A DNA stretch of 64,000 nt from Pseudomonadota bacterium (GTDB lineage: Bacteria; Pseudomonadota; Alphaproteobacteria; Rhizobiales; Hyphomicrobiaceae). Made by a program: the position numbers and the translations under genes. Under the pieces are notes generated by a model. It worked only from the letters and a program-made list of their open reading frames with translations, searched no databases and was not told the DNA's origin. Shown here piece by piece: positions 37,553-47,035 of the stretch (its first letter is position 1; each line of letters opens with the position of its first letter). Location of the stretch: assembly GCA_018242295.1 (NCBI GenBank), contig JAFECE010000006.1, positions 55,618 to 119,617 on the forward strand, in the 5' to 3' direction.

Positions 37553-37555
37553 CCC

Positions 37556-37810
37556 ATGGCTGAAATCGCCTCGTCAGGCGGCGGAGCCCGCCGTCCGTTC
37601 CAGCGTCGCCGCAAGACCTGCCCGTTCTCGGGCGCCGGCGCACCGAAGATCGATTACAAGGATGTCCGTACGCTCGGCCGTTACATTTCCGAGCGCGGCA
37701 AGATCGTGCCGAGCCGCATCACTGCAGTCTCGGCGAAGAAGCAGCGTGAGCTGGCCCGTGCCATCAAGCGCGCCCGCTTCCTCGGTCTTCTGCCTTACGT
37801 GATCAAGTAA
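37556..37810 (+). CDS. rpsR: 30S ribosomal protein S18
   Basis: The binding partner of S6. The 84-residue protein has [55 protein letters not shown] and [11 protein letters not shown], a complete match to the family. Its ATG lies 3 nt after rpsF, so the two are translated together. A palindromic repeat follows. Confidence 0.98.
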   Translation: MAEIASSGGGARRPFQRRRKTCPFSGAGAPKIDYKDVRTLGRYISERGKIVPSRITAVSAKKQRELARAIKRARFLGLLPYVIK

Positions 37811-37814
37811 TCTG

Positions 37815-37914
37815 CTTTCCTTCTCCCTTGGGAGAAGGTGGCGGAAGGCCGGATGAGGGGGAGTTCTACGCCCCTCACCCTAGCCCTCTCCCCGTAAGAA
37901 CGGGGAGAGGGAAA
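37815..37914. repeat. REP-like intergenic palindromic repeat
   Basis: A mosaic of inverted words: TTCTCCCTTGGGAGAA (37821-37836), GCCGGATGAGGGG against CCCCTCACCCTAGCC, and CTCTCCCCGTAAGAACGGGG AGAG around 37886-37908. Such CCCTCACCCTAGCCCTCTCCCC units are widespread extragenic palindromes in Rhizobiales and other bacteria (known). It lies between rpsR and the DUF2232 gene and may act as transcription attenuator or mRNA 3' end protector. Confidence 0.75.
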
Positions 37915-37987
37915 TACCAAATCCGTTGGGTCGGAACGGGCAACCGGATCCGCCTCTAACCGCTTCAGATCGCGGGACAGCAGACGA

Positions 37988-38941
37988 ATGCAGTCGAAAA
38001 TTTTCATACTTGCCATCGGCGCCGGGTTGATCTCGGCAGTCGTCTTCGCTTCGGCGACGACGGGAGCGTTCCTGCTCCGCATCATTCTCTTTCTGCTGAC
38101 GCCGCTGCCGCTCTACTTGACGGGCCTTGGCCTCGGCCCCGTCGCCGCGGCCATCGCCGCGATCACCGCGACCGCCGCCGTTCTGCTGATCGCCAATCCG
38201 CTTGCCGGCGAAGTCTATGCCATCAGCACCGCCCTTCCCGCCGTCGTCTGCACGCGTCTCGCACTTCTGAGCCGCGAGTTCGACGGCGAACGCGAATGGT
38301 ATCCGATCGGACGCATCGCCGTTGCCGCCGCGATCTTCTCCGCCATCTTCGCGATGCTCGCGTTGATGCTGATGGGCGGCGACATGGAAACGCTGACGAA
38401 GCTGCTCCGCACCGTCGTCGAGAGTTTCGTCAAAACCGAGCTGTCGCGCGTTCCGGGCGCCCCCGAGATCGGCCCGGCCGAGATCGATTCCATCACGCGC
38501 TCGACACTCTCATCGCTGCCGTGGGCGCTGGGGCTTCTCTCGATGGGAACGATCCTGCTCAATCTTTGGCTTTCGGGGCGGATCACGCTGGCTTCCGGGC
38601 GCCTCCAACGTCCATGGCCGGATCTGGCTGCATTTTCCCTGCCGGGAACCGCTGTGTTCGCGCTGTTGATTGCTATCGCGCTATCGTTCGTCGGGGAAAT
38701 GCCGGGCCTTTTGGCAGCCGCTGTGGCCGCGCCGTTCACACTGGCCTTCTCCCTGGTCGGTCTCGCGGTCGTTCATACGCTGACGCGCGGCTCGCCATGG
38801 CGAGCGTTCATTCTGACCGCTCTCTATACCGGCATTCTTTTCGTTCCCTACATCGGACTTCTGCTCGCCATCACCGGCTTGGCTGAAACCGTTTTTCACT
38901 ATCGAGCGGCAGGGCGGCCGCCTGAAACACCCGCCGAATAA
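37988..38941 (+). CDS. DUF2232 family membrane protein
   Basis: A 317-residue protein with about eight membrane helices, the usual companion of rpsF/rpsR/rplI in alphaproteobacteria and other lineages. Visible features are an N-terminal helix pair (SKIFILAIGAGLISAVVFAS; FLLRIILFLLTPLPLYLTGL), a central helix (IAVAAAIFSAIFAMLALMLM), then a periplasmic-looking loop (GAPEIGPAEIDSITRSTL), and a C-terminal GLAVVHTLTRGSPWRAFILT segment shared with DUF2232. Function is unknown. Confidence 0.85.
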   Translation: MQSKIFILAIGAGLISAVVFASATTGAFLLRIILFLLTPLPLYLTGLGLGPVAAAIAAITATAAVLLIANPLAGEVYAISTALPAVVCTRLALLSREFDGEREWYPIGRIAVAAAIFSAIFAMLALMLMGGDMETLTKLLRTVVESFVKTELSRVPGAPEIGPAEIDSITRSTLSSLPWALGLLSMGTILLNLWLSGRITLASGRLQRPWPDLAAFSLPGTAVFALLIAIALSFVGEMPGLLAAAVAAPFTLAFSLVGLAVVHTLTRGSPWRAFILTALYTGILFVPYIGLLLAITGLAETVFHYRAAGRPPETPAE

Positions 38942-38980
38942 TTCAACCCCATCATCTGATCCCAACAGGAGCTACAAACG

Positions 38981-39556
38981 ATGCAAGTTATTCTTCTCCA
39001 GCGTATCGGCCGCCTCGGCCAGATTGGCGATATCGTCAACGTCAAGGACGGCTACGCCCGCAATTACCTGCTGCCGCTGAAAAAGGCGCTGCGCGCAACC
39101 GAAGATAACAAGAAGGTCTTCGAAGGCCGCCGCGCCCAGCTCGAAGCCGACAACCTCGCCCACAAGTCGGAAGCCGAAGCCGTTTCGGCGAAGCTCACGG
39201 GCAAGTCGTTCGTCCTCATCCGCGCCGCCGGCGATACCGGCCAGCTGTACGGTTCGGTTTCCACCCGTGACATCGCAACCGTGATCACCGAAGGCGGCTT
39301 CACCGTCGACCGCAACCAGATCGTCCTTGAAAAGCCGATCAAGGCTCTCGGCGTGACCTCTGCCAAGGTTCAGCTTCACCCGGAAGTCGTCGCCAGCATC
39401 AATCTGAACATCGCTCGTTCGCAGGACGAAGCCGATAAGCAGGCACGCGGCGAAGACGTCGCCGTCGTCAAGGAAGAAGCGCTGGAACTCGAGACCTTCA
39501 ACCCCGACGCAGTCTTCGAAGGCGGCCGCCCCGCTTCGGAAGACGAATCGGCCTGA
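38981..39556 (+). CDS. rplI: 50S ribosomal protein L9
   Basis: L9 binds 23S rRNA domain V and supports reading-frame maintenance. The 191-residue protein has the N-terminal domain [30 protein letters not shown], a long connecting helix, and the C-terminal domain [19 protein letters not shown] and [15 protein letters not shown] tail of about 40 acidic residues ([17 protein letters not shown] onward) extends the usual length. AGGAG lies 9 nt before the ATG. A strong hairpin after the stop probably ends the ribosomal unit. Confidence 0.97.
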   Translation: MQVILLQRIGRLGQIGDIVNVKDGYARNYLLPLKKALRATEDNKKVFEGRRAQLEADNLAHKSEAEAVSAKLTGKSFVLIRAAGDTGQLYGSVSTRDIATVITEGGFTVDRNQIVLEKPIKALGVTSAKVQLHPEVVASINLNIARSQDEADKQARGEDVAVVKEEALELETFNPDAVFEGGRPASEDESA

Positions 39557-39578
39557 GCCGAGCCGCTTAGAATCGCTG

Positions 39579-39614
39579 GTGCTTGGCCGTGGCGTGATTC
39601 CCACGGCCAAGCAC
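39579..39614 (+). terminator. 14-bp perfect hairpin after rplI
   Basis: GTGCTTGGCCGTGG (39579-39592) and CCACGGCCAAGCAC (39601-39614) with an 8-nt loop, followed by TTCTCTC. It lies 23 nt after the rplI stop and before dnaB, so it likely separates the ribosomal operon from the dnaB-alr-radA unit. Confidence 0.75.
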
Positions 39615-39705
39615 TTCTCTCGCCCCGTGTTGATATCGGGGATGCTTTGCGGGTTGTATGCCCACAGGCGAAGTACGCGCCGCGGAATCTGCTAGCGTCG
39701 GCGCC

Positions 39706-41217
39706 ATGGCAAATCCCGCATACCTCGCAACCGAGAAGCTGAAGCAAGCCGTCTCGGCCGATGAGGCACTGACCTTCCGTCAGCCGCCTCACAATCTCGA
39801 AGCCGAACAGGCGCTTCTCGGTGCGATCCTCGTCAACAACGAGGCACTCGATCGCGTTTCCGGCTTTCTCTCACCCGCACATTTCTTCGATCCGCTGCAC
39901 GGGCGAATCTTCGAAACGCTGGCGACCCTCATTCATGCGGGCAAGACGGCGACGCCGGTGACGGTCAAAACATTCTTCGAGAATGCCGAGCCGATCGACT
40001 CAAATCTGACGGTACCGCAGTATCTCGGCCGTCTCGCAGCCAACGCCACCACGATCATCAATGCCGCCGAGTATGGCCGCACGATTTATGATCTTTCGAC
40101 TCGCCGGTCGCTGATCATCATCGGCGAAGACCTCGTCAATACCGCCTACGACAGCGCCGTCGACCACCCGCCCCGGGCACAGATTGAGGAAGCCGAGGGC
40201 CGCCTCTACTCGCTCGCCGAGCAGAACAAGTACGGCAAGGGATTCGAGACCTTCAAATCCGCGCTCATCACTGCCGTCGAGATGGCGAACAGTGCCTTCC
40301 AGCGTGCCGGACATCTCTCGGGCGCGTCGACGGGCCTTTCCGATCTCGACAACAAGCTCGGCGGCTTGCAGCGGTCGGATCTCATCATCCTCGCGGGCCG
40401 TCCGTCGATGGGTAAGACGGCGCTGGTCACGAATATCGCCTACAACGTCGCCAAGGCCTATCGCGGCGAACGCCAGGCCGACGGCTCGATGAAGACGGTC
40501 GACGGCGGCATCGTCGGCTTCTTCTCGCTCGAAATGTCGTCCGAGCAGCTCGCGACACGTATCCTTGCCGAGCAGGCGGAAATCAGCTCGGAAAAGATCC
40601 GCCGCGGCATGATCGACGAGAACGAATTCCGTAAGCTCTCCGAGGTCGCCTCGGAGATGTCCCGCATTCCGCTTTACATCGATCAGACCGGCGGCATCAC
40701 CATCGCGCAGCTCTCGGCGCGGGCGCGAAAGTTGAAGCGCCAGAACGGTCTCGATCTTCTCGTTGTCGACTACCTGCAGCTGCTCGCCGGATCGAAACTG
40801 AGCAGCAGCGCCAACCGCGTGCAGGAAATCACCGAAATCACGACGGGCCTCAAGGCACTGGCGAAAGAACTGGGCGTACCCATCATCGCGCTCTCGCAGC
40901 TTTCTCGTCAGGTCGAGCAACGCGAAGACAAACGCCCGCAGCTTTCCGACCTTCGCGAATCGGGCTCGATCGAGCAGGACGCCGACGTCGTGATGTTTGT
41001 CTTCCGCGAAGAATATTACGTCGAGCGCCTGAAGCCTGCCGAAGGAACGCCTGAATTTGCCGATTGGATGACCAAGATGAGCCTCGTATCGGGCAAGGCC
41101 GAGGTCATTATCGGCAAGCAGCGCCACGGTCCGGTCGGCACCGTCGAACTGGCATTCGAAGGCCAGTACACGCGCTTTGGCAATTTGGCTCGGGACTATA
41201 TGGTGCCCGAGCGATAA
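39706..41217 (+). CDS. dnaB: Replicative DNA helicase DnaB
   Basis: The hexameric fork helicase. The 503-residue protein has the N-terminal helical domain (RQPPHNLEAEQALLGAILVN), a linker helix, and the RecA-like domain with Walker A LAGRPSMGKTALVTNIAYN, FFSLEMSSEQLATRILAE, Walker B DLLVVDYLQLLAG, ALAKELGVPIIALSQLSRQVE and the arginine-finger stretch SGSIEQDADVVMFVFRE. No intein is present. The start MANPAYLATEK at 39706 is preferred; ATG 39658 is also open. Confidence 0.97.
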   Translation: MANPAYLATEKLKQAVSADEALTFRQPPHNLEAEQALLGAILVNNEALDRVSGFLSPAHFFDPLHGRIFETLATLIHAGKTATPVTVKTFFENAEPIDSNLTVPQYLGRLAANATTIINAAEYGRTIYDLSTRRSLIIIGEDLVNTAYDSAVDHPPRAQIEEAEGRLYSLAEQNKYGKGFETFKSALITAVEMANSAFQRAGHLSGASTGLSDLDNKLGGLQRSDLIILAGRPSMGKTALVTNIAYNVAKAYRGERQADGSMKTVDGGIVGFFSLEMSSEQLATRILAEQAEISSEKIRRGMIDENEFRKLSEVASEMSRIPLYIDQTGGITIAQLSARARKLKRQNGLDLLVVDYLQLLAGSKLSSSANRVQEITEITTGLKALAKELGVPIIALSQLSRQVEQREDKRPQLSDLRESGSIEQDADVVMFVFREEYYVERLKPAEGTPEFADWMTKMSLVSGKAEVIIGKQRHGPVGTVELAFEGQYTRFGNLARDYMVPER

Positions 41218-41239
41218 GAGATCGGGTGGAAACGGCGAG

Positions 41240-42382
41240 ATGACGGTCAATATGCGCATGCCGGAAAGCCTTGCCAGCGCCACCGGTACGATCACGATTG
41301 ATCTCGCACAGATCGTGGCGAACTGGCGGGCGCTCGCCGCCACAGTCGCGCCCGCGCGCTGCGCCGCTGTCGTGAAGGCGGATGCCTATGGCCTCGGCGC
41401 CAAGCGTGTCATCGCTGCCCTCGCGCGAGCGGGCTGCAACACCTTCTTCATTGCGACACCCGAGGAAGCCGAAGTCGCGCGCAAGCATGCGCCGAAGGCC
41501 GACATCTATGCATTGGACGGGCTCGTCGGAAATTCCGCCCCCGCCTTCGACCGGCTTTCGGTCAAACCTGTTTTGTCGACGCTCGACGACGTCGTCGCCT
41601 GGTCGGCGCTCAGCCGCGCTTGCGGCGGAGAATTGCCAGCCGCGCTTCACATCGATACGGGCCTCAATCGTCTCGGCCTGCCTGTCCGCGACGTTCGCCG
41701 TCTCGCGGAAGAGCCATCGATGATGAAGGGCGTCACGCTCGAACTCGTCATGAGCCACTTGGCGTCCGCCGATAATCCCCGCGACCCGAAAAATCGCGAT
41801 CAGCTTCTCACCTTCGAAACGCTTTCGGCACTCTTCTCGAGGGTACCTCGAAGCCTCGCCGCGTCCGATGGCCTGATGCTCGGACCGGCCTATCACTTCG
41901 ATCTCGTAAGACCCGGCTATGCGCTCTACGGCGGCCAAGCCTCGCAAAGCACGCCGACCCCGGTCAAACCCGCAGTGACGGTCGCAGCGCGCATTCTCGC
42001 CGTGACCGATGTCGTCCGCGGCGAGACTGTCGGCTACTCGGCGACATGGCGTGCCCATAGGCCGAGCCGCATCGCCACGATCGCGGCCGGCTACGCTGAC
42101 GGCGTCCCGCGGAGTGCCAGCGCGCCCGACGGCAAGCCCGGTGGGCAGGTCCTAGTCAGCGGCCATCTCGCACCGATCGTCGGACGTGTTTCGATGGACC
42201 TCATCACCGTCGACGTCACTGATCTTCCCGAAGGCGCCGCAAGGCCCGGCGAGTTCGCGAAACTGATCGGCGATGGGTTGACGATCGAAGATGCCGGCTT
42301 CGCGGCAGGCACGATCGGCTACGAAATCCTGACGCGTCTGGGCCATCGCTTCACGCGCCTCTACCTCGATGACAATCCTTAA
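41240..42382 (+). CDS. alr: Alanine racemase
   Basis: A PLP enzyme making D-alanine for peptidoglycan. The 380-residue protein has the Schiff-base Lys (about K46) in AAVVKADAYGLGAKRV, the substrate-binding HIDTGLNRLGLP, ELVMSHLASADNPRDPKN, RPGYALYGG and the second catalytic Tyr region TVGYSATWRA, and MDLITVDVTD. The ATG at 41240 is chosen over an open extension to 41177 that overlaps dnaB. It follows dnaB by 22 nt and precedes radA by 3 nt. Confidence 0.96.
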   Translation: MTVNMRMPESLASATGTITIDLAQIVANWRALAATVAPARCAAVVKADAYGLGAKRVIAALARAGCNTFFIATPEEAEVARKHAPKADIYALDGLVGNSAPAFDRLSVKPVLSTLDDVVAWSALSRACGGELPAALHIDTGLNRLGLPVRDVRRLAEEPSMMKGVTLELVMSHLASADNPRDPKNRDQLLTFETLSALFSRVPRSLAASDGLMLGPAYHFDLVRPGYALYGGQASQSTPTPVKPAVTVAARILAVTDVVRGETVGYSATWRAHRPSRIATIAAGYADGVPRSASAPDGKPGGQVLVSGHLAPIVGRVSMDLITVDVTDLPEGAARPGEFAKLIGDGLTIEDAGFAAGTIGYEILTRLGHRFTRLYLDDNP

Positions 42383-42385
42383 GCC

Positions 42386-43762
42386 ATGGCAAAAGCTTCT
42401 CGATCGCTCTACGTCTGTCAGTCCTGCGGAGCGACGTCGTCGCGCTGGGCGGGAAAGTGCACGTCGTGCGGTGAATGGAACGCGCTCGTCGAAGAAACCG
42501 ATGCCGGACCGCCGCCCGGTTCCGGCGTCACGCGGCAAACCAAGGGACGCATCGTCAAGCTCGAGCCGCTCAAAGGCGAAGCCGAGGAAGCGCCGCGCTT
42601 TTCAAGCGGCATCGCCGAACTCGATCGCGTGACCGGAGGCGGCATCGTTCCGGGATCCGCAATTCTGATCGGCGGCGAACCCGGTATCGGCAAATCGACG
42701 CTGTTGCTTCAGGTCGCCGCGCATGTGGCGCGCGGTGGCGGACGCGCCGTCTATTTCTCTGGCGAAGAAGCGGTCGCGCAGGTTCGTCTGCGCGCAGCAC
42801 GCCTCGGCCTCGATAACGCCCCCGTCGGTCTCGCATCCGAAACGAACCTGTCGAATATTCTCGCGACGCTTGGCGACGAGCGTCCGCCCGATCTCATCAT
42901 CATCGATTCAATCCAGACGCTCTGGGCGGACACGCTCGATGCGGCACCCGGCACCGTCAGCCAGGTCCGCGCCGCTGCGCTCTCCCTCATCCGCTATGCC
43001 AAGATGGCGGGCTCCGCCCTGCTGCTCGTCGGCCACGTCACGAAGGACGGCCAGATTGCCGGCCCCAAGGTCATCGAGCACATGGTCGACACCGTGTTGT
43101 ATTTCGAAGGTGATCGCGGCCTCACCTATCGCATCCTGCGCGCCGTCAAGAACCGGTTCGGACCGAGCGACGAGATCGGCGTTTTCGAAATGGTGAGCGG
43201 TGGCTTGCAGGAGGTCGCCAACCCGTCGGAGCTCTTTCTCGGCGACCGCGAAAGCCGCAGTCCTGGCGCCTCGATCTTCGCGGGCGTCGAAGGCACCCGC
43301 CCCCTCCTCGTTGAAATTCAGGCGCTTGTCGCGCCGTCTGGGCTCGGAACGCCCCGCCGCGCCGTCGTCGGCTGGGACAGCAACCGGCTCGCCATGCTGC
43401 TCGCGGTGCTGGATGCCCGCTGTGGCGTGTCGTTCAGCAGCCACGACGTTTATCTAAATGTGGCAGGCGGCCTCAAAATCACTGAACCGGCCGCAGATTT
43501 GGCAGCAGCGGCAGCACTCCTGTCATCGATTTCCGGGGTGACGCTGCCACGGGATGCCGTTTATTTCGGCGAAGTCTCGCTGTCAGGAGCAGTCCGGGCG
43601 GCCTCCATGATGACATCAAGACTGAAAGAAGCCTCAAAACTGGGCTTTGGACGCGCCTTTTTGCCCGAAAGCGGCGAGGTCGATGTACAAGGGATGAAGT
43701 TGTCGCTATCTCGCCTCTCCCATCTCAAGTCGCTTGCGGAGGCCACGGCGCCATGCGACTGA
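42386..43762 (+). CDS. radA: DNA repair protein RadA
   Basis: A RecA/Lon-like helicase that extends heteroduplex in recombination. The 458-residue protein has a C4 zinc finger (C11, C14, C25, C28 in CQSCGATSSRWAGKCTSCG), Walker A GGEPGIGKSTLLLQVA, Walker B LIIIDSIQTLW, the RadA signature KNRFGPSDEIGVFEM, and a Lon-type C-terminal domain (SSHDVYLNVAGGLKITEPAADL, VSLSGAVRAASMM). It is complete and 3 nt after alr. Confidence 0.97.
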   Translation: MAKASRSLYVCQSCGATSSRWAGKCTSCGEWNALVEETDAGPPPGSGVTRQTKGRIVKLEPLKGEAEEAPRFSSGIAELDRVTGGGIVPGSAILIGGEPGIGKSTLLLQVAAHVARGGGRAVYFSGEEAVAQVRLRAARLGLDNAPVGLASETNLSNILATLGDERPPDLIIIDSIQTLWADTLDAAPGTVSQVRAAALSLIRYAKMAGSALLLVGHVTKDGQIAGPKVIEHMVDTVLYFEGDRGLTYRILRAVKNRFGPSDEIGVFEMVSGGLQEVANPSELFLGDRESRSPGASIFAGVEGTRPLLVEIQALVAPSGLGTPRRAVVGWDSNRLAMLLAVLDARCGVSFSSHDVYLNVAGGLKITEPAADLAAAAALLSSISGVTLPRDAVYFGEVSLSGAVRAASMMTSRLKEASKLGFGRAFLPESGEVDVQGMKLSLSRLSHLKSLAEATAPCD

Positions 43763-43817
43763 ATTTCCGCGCGAGTCTGAAGCGCGGGGAGCTGTCGATC
43801 AACGAGGGATTTTGGCC

Positions 43818-44453
43818 ATGATCGGTCCATTCACCTACTTGGACCTGGCACTGATCTGCGTTGCCTTCATATCCGGTCTGCTTGCCATGTACCGGGGCTT
43901 CGCACGCGAGCTTCTTTCGATCGTGTCGTGGATTGCCGCAGCCGGCGTCGGCTACTGGATCTTCGCGACCAAGAAAGAAATGACGGCCGATATCGCGGCG
44001 CAGACAAGCCTGCCGCCCCAAATTGCGACAATCGCCGTGGCCGTCGTCGTCGCGCTGATCGTTTTAATCATCGTGCACCTCATCACGGCTCGCATATCTG
44101 ATGCGATCCTCGACAGTCAGATCGGGATGATCGACCGGGTCTTGGGCTTCATTTTCGGCGTGCTGCGCGGATTCCTGCTCTTCGTCATTCCCTATATGGC
44201 GTACGAGGCCTTCATCTCGCCGGACAAAGAAAAGCAGCATCCCCTTGTTCGCGACGCATATTTCCGCGATTACGTAAAAGGCACGGGCGAAGCGATACGC
44301 AATGTCCTGCTTCAGGTGATCCCGCAGCCATCGACGGCGCCACCACCACCGTCGCCCAACGAACAGCCTGGACAGCAAGGATTTAATGACCAAAAGGGTC
44401 GTTCAGTCGCGCTGGTCATTGGCGGCAAGCGGTACTATATGACGCTCGCGTGA
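43818..44453 (+). CDS. CvpA family membrane protein
   Basis: The 211-residue protein has an N-terminal CvpA domain with four membrane helices (YLDLALICVAFISGLLAMYRG, SIVSWIAAAGVGYWIFATKK, IATIAVAVVVALIVLIIVHL and VLGFIFGVLRGFLLFVIPYM) and a soluble Pro-rich tail. In E. coli CvpA is needed for colicin V production and lies before purF, as here. The start MIGPFTYLDLAL at 43818 is preferred over an open extension to 43734, which would place charged residues before the first helix. It overlaps an open GTG of purF by 4 nt, but purF starts later. Confidence 0.9.
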   Translation: MIGPFTYLDLALICVAFISGLLAMYRGFARELLSIVSWIAAAGVGYWIFATKKEMTADIAAQTSLPPQIATIAVAVVVALIVLIIVHLITARISDAILDSQIGMIDRVLGFIFGVLRGFLLFVIPYMAYEAFISPDKEKQHPLVRDAYFRDYVKGTGEAIRNVLLQVIPQPSTAPPPPSPNEQPGQQGFNDQKGRSVALVIGGKRYYMTLA

Positions 44454-44536
44454 CGAAGGCGCCGAACGTATCGAAGCGTTCAGTTGTTAACCGATGTATC
44501 GAGCAGAGCGGGCGGCTCAATCGCGGGAGGGTGCCT

Positions 44537-46021
44537 ATGGCACAAAGCGGCGTGACCACAATCGACGGTCTGACCTTTACTCGCTATGGCGATGATCGCC
44601 TTCGTGAGGAGTGCGGGGTCTTCGGCATCTTTGACCATCCCGATGCCGCAGCCATAACGGCGCTGGGTCTCCACGCACTCCAGCACCGCGGCCAGGAAGC
44701 AGCAGGCATCTGCTCCTACGACGGCCGCAACTTTCACTCCGAGCGCCGCATGGGCCTCGTCGGTGATAACTTCTCCAAGCCAGATGTCCTCGCCCGCCTG
44801 AAAGGCCGTATGGCCATCGGCCATGATCGCTACTCGACGACCGGCGAAGCCCTCATCCGAAACGTCCAGCCACTCTTCGCAGATATCGATACCGGCGGCT
44901 TCGCCGTCGCCCACAACGGCAACCTCACGAATGCTCTGACGCTCAGGCGCGAGCTCATCTCCTCCGGCGCAATCTGCCAGTCGACCTCCGACACCGAAGT
45001 TATTCTCCACCTTCTCTCGCGCTCGAAGAAGCGCCGCATCGTCGAACGCCTGATCGATGCCATCCGCCAGATCGAAGGCTCTTACGCTCTGGTCTGCCTG
45101 ACGAACGATATGATGATCGGCGTTCGAGATCCCATCGGCATCCGGCCTCTCGTCATCGGCCGTCTCGGTCAATCCTACGTTCTTGCTTCCGAAACCTGCG
45201 CGCTCGATATGGTCGGCGCCGAATTCGTTCGCGAAGTCGATAACGGCGAAGTCGTCGTCATTACCGACGGCGGGCTCGAAAGCCACCGTCCCTTCCCGAT
45301 CCGCCCGGCGCGGCCGTGCATCTTCGAATACATCTATTTCGCGCGCCCCGATTCAATCGTCGGCGGCCAGACCGTTTATGACATCCGCAAACGGATGGGC
45401 GTCGAGCTGGCCCGTGAAGCCAATACGGGCGCCGACGTCATCGTTCCCATTCCCGACTCAGGCGTTCCCGCCGCGATTGGCTACAGCCAGCAGAGCGGCA
45501 TCCCCTTCGAACTCGGCATCATTCGCAACCATTACGTCGGCCGCACCTTCATCGAGCCGGAGCAGCGCATTCGGCAGCTCGGCGTCAAGCTGAAGCATTC
45601 GGCAAATTCGGGCGTCATCCGCGGCAACCGCGTGGTCCTGATCGATGACAGCGTCGTCCGCGGCACGACCTCGAAAAAGATCGTCCAGTTGATCCGCGAC
45701 GCGGGCGCCGCCGAAGTCCATATGCGCATTTCTTCGCCACCCATCACCCACCCTGATTTCTACGGGATCGACACGCCGAGCAAAAAAGACCTGCTCGCAG
45801 CGAACATGTCGCTCGACGAGATGCGGGATTTCATGGAGGCCGACAGCCTGGCGTTTCTGTCGGTGGATGGCATCTACCGCGCCATCGGCCTCGATGGCCG
45901 CGACGACCGCGCGCCGCAGTTCACTGACCATTGCTTCACCGGCGATTACCCGACGAACCTGACCGATTACGGTGGTGAGGCGGTGCCGCGACAGCTTTCT
46001 CTCTTGGCCGAAGTCGGCTGA
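44537..46021 (+). CDS. purF: Amidophosphoribosyltransferase
   Basis: PurF makes phosphoribosylamine from PRPP and glutamine, the first step of purine synthesis. The 494-residue protein has a short propeptide-like N-terminus before the Ntn nucleophile C26 (REECGVFGIFDHPDAA), GLHALQHRGQEAAGICSYDG, RYSTTGEALIRNVQP, and the phosphoribosyltransferase motif VVLIDDSVVRGTTSKKIV. The ATG at 44537 has GGGAGG 7 nt upstream and is preferred over a GTG at 44450. It follows cvpA and is followed 30 nt later by an SDR. Confidence 0.96.
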   Translation: MAQSGVTTIDGLTFTRYGDDRLREECGVFGIFDHPDAAAITALGLHALQHRGQEAAGICSYDGRNFHSERRMGLVGDNFSKPDVLARLKGRMAIGHDRYSTTGEALIRNVQPLFADIDTGGFAVAHNGNLTNALTLRRELISSGAICQSTSDTEVILHLLSRSKKRRIVERLIDAIRQIEGSYALVCLTNDMMIGVRDPIGIRPLVIGRLGQSYVLASETCALDMVGAEFVREVDNGEVVVITDGGLESHRPFPIRPARPCIFEYIYFARPDSIVGGQTVYDIRKRMGVELAREANTGADVIVPIPDSGVPAAIGYSQQSGIPFELGIIRNHYVGRTFIEPEQRIRQLGVKLKHSANSGVIRGNRVVLIDDSVVRGTTSKKIVQLIRDAGAAEVHMRISSPPITHPDFYGIDTPSKKDLLAANMSLDEMRDFMEADSLAFLSVDGIYRAIGLDGRDDRAPQFTDHCFTGDYPTNLTDYGGEAVPRQLSLLAEVG

Positions 46022-46051
46022 GCCGCCCACCCCTAGCTTCGTAAGTGAACC

Positions 46052-46819
46052 ATGACCGACAGCCCGCTTTCCGGTCGAATAGCCCTTGTGACGGGCGCGT
46101 CGCGGGGGATCGGTCGCGCGGTCGCGCTGGGCCTCGCCAAAGCCGGCGCTCATGTCATCATCGCGGCACGCTCGATCGGAGCGCTCGAATCCCTCGATGA
46201 CGAGATCCAGGCAATTGGCGGCGCTGCCACCCTCCTTCAACTGGATCTGAAAAAGGGCGATCGCGTCGATCAGGTTGGCCCGACGATCTTTCAGCGCTGG
46301 CAGCGTCTCGACATCCTGGTGGCAAACGCCGGCATTCTCGGCCCCCTTTCGCCGCTCGGCCACACGACGGACGATGGCTTCGTCTCGACGATCGATATCA
46401 ACCTCATCGCCAATTGGCGGTTGATCCGGACGCTCGATCCTCTGCTGAAGCGCTCCGACGCCGGCCGTGCCATTTTCGTGACGTCGGGCGCGGCGAGCGG
46501 CAAGTACGCCTATTGGGGCCCCTATGCGGCATCCAAGGCAGGCCTCGAGGCCCTCGTGAAATCCTGGGCTGCAGAACTCGAGAATACGTCCGTCAGGGCA
46601 AACCTGATCAATCCCGGCGCGACACGCACCGGCATGCGCGCGAAAGCCTTCCCCGGCGAAGATCCGGAAACGCTTCCGCCGCCCGAAGCGCTCGTGCCTC
46701 TGTTCATCGAACTCGCCTCTCCCGGCTACGAACGCAACGGCGAGATCGTGAATTTCCGCGAATGGCGCATGGACCAGGATGCGACGTCGCCATCCATCGG
46801 ACTATCGCCAGACGCGTAA
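46052..46819 (+). CDS. Short-chain dehydrogenase/reductase
   Basis: A 255-residue classical SDR with IALVTGASRGIGRAVALGLA, HVIIAARS, DILVANAGILGPLSPLG, the catalytic Ser region IFVTSGAASG, and WGPYAASKAGLEALVKSWAA (Tyr and Lys). The C-terminal part contains INPGATRTGMRAKAFPGEDP. The substrate is unknown. An SDR of this type commonly follows purF in Rhizobiales (known). AAGTGAACC precedes the ATG without a clear SD. Confidence 0.9.
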   Translation: MTDSPLSGRIALVTGASRGIGRAVALGLAKAGAHVIIAARSIGALESLDDEIQAIGGAATLLQLDLKKGDRVDQVGPTIFQRWQRLDILVANAGILGPLSPLGHTTDDGFVSTIDINLIANWRLIRTLDPLLKRSDAGRAIFVTSGAASGKYAYWGPYAASKAGLEALVKSWAAELENTSVRANLINPGATRTGMRAKAFPGEDPETLPPPEALVPLFIELASPGYERNGEIVNFREWRMDQDATSPSIGLSPDA

Positions 46820-47035
46820 ACGCCTCCGCGTGCCGTCCCAACAGCGGCAATGAAGCTTTTGCGACATAAGCCAGACCCCTCGCGAAGAAGCTGCCTATCA
46901 TTCCCGCGCCGCATTGAAGGCCTGCAGACTTTCGCCTCATTACGGACACAACCTCGCGCGCTTTGACGGTGGCGGTCGGGGGGCCGTTTTGGGACCGGCG
47001 AGAGCCGTGCAGGGACACTGGGGGAAGCTAACGGA

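Noticed and set aside
39706-41217. Intein in DnaB
   Set aside because: The Walker A and Walker B regions are uninterrupted and the protein has normal length.
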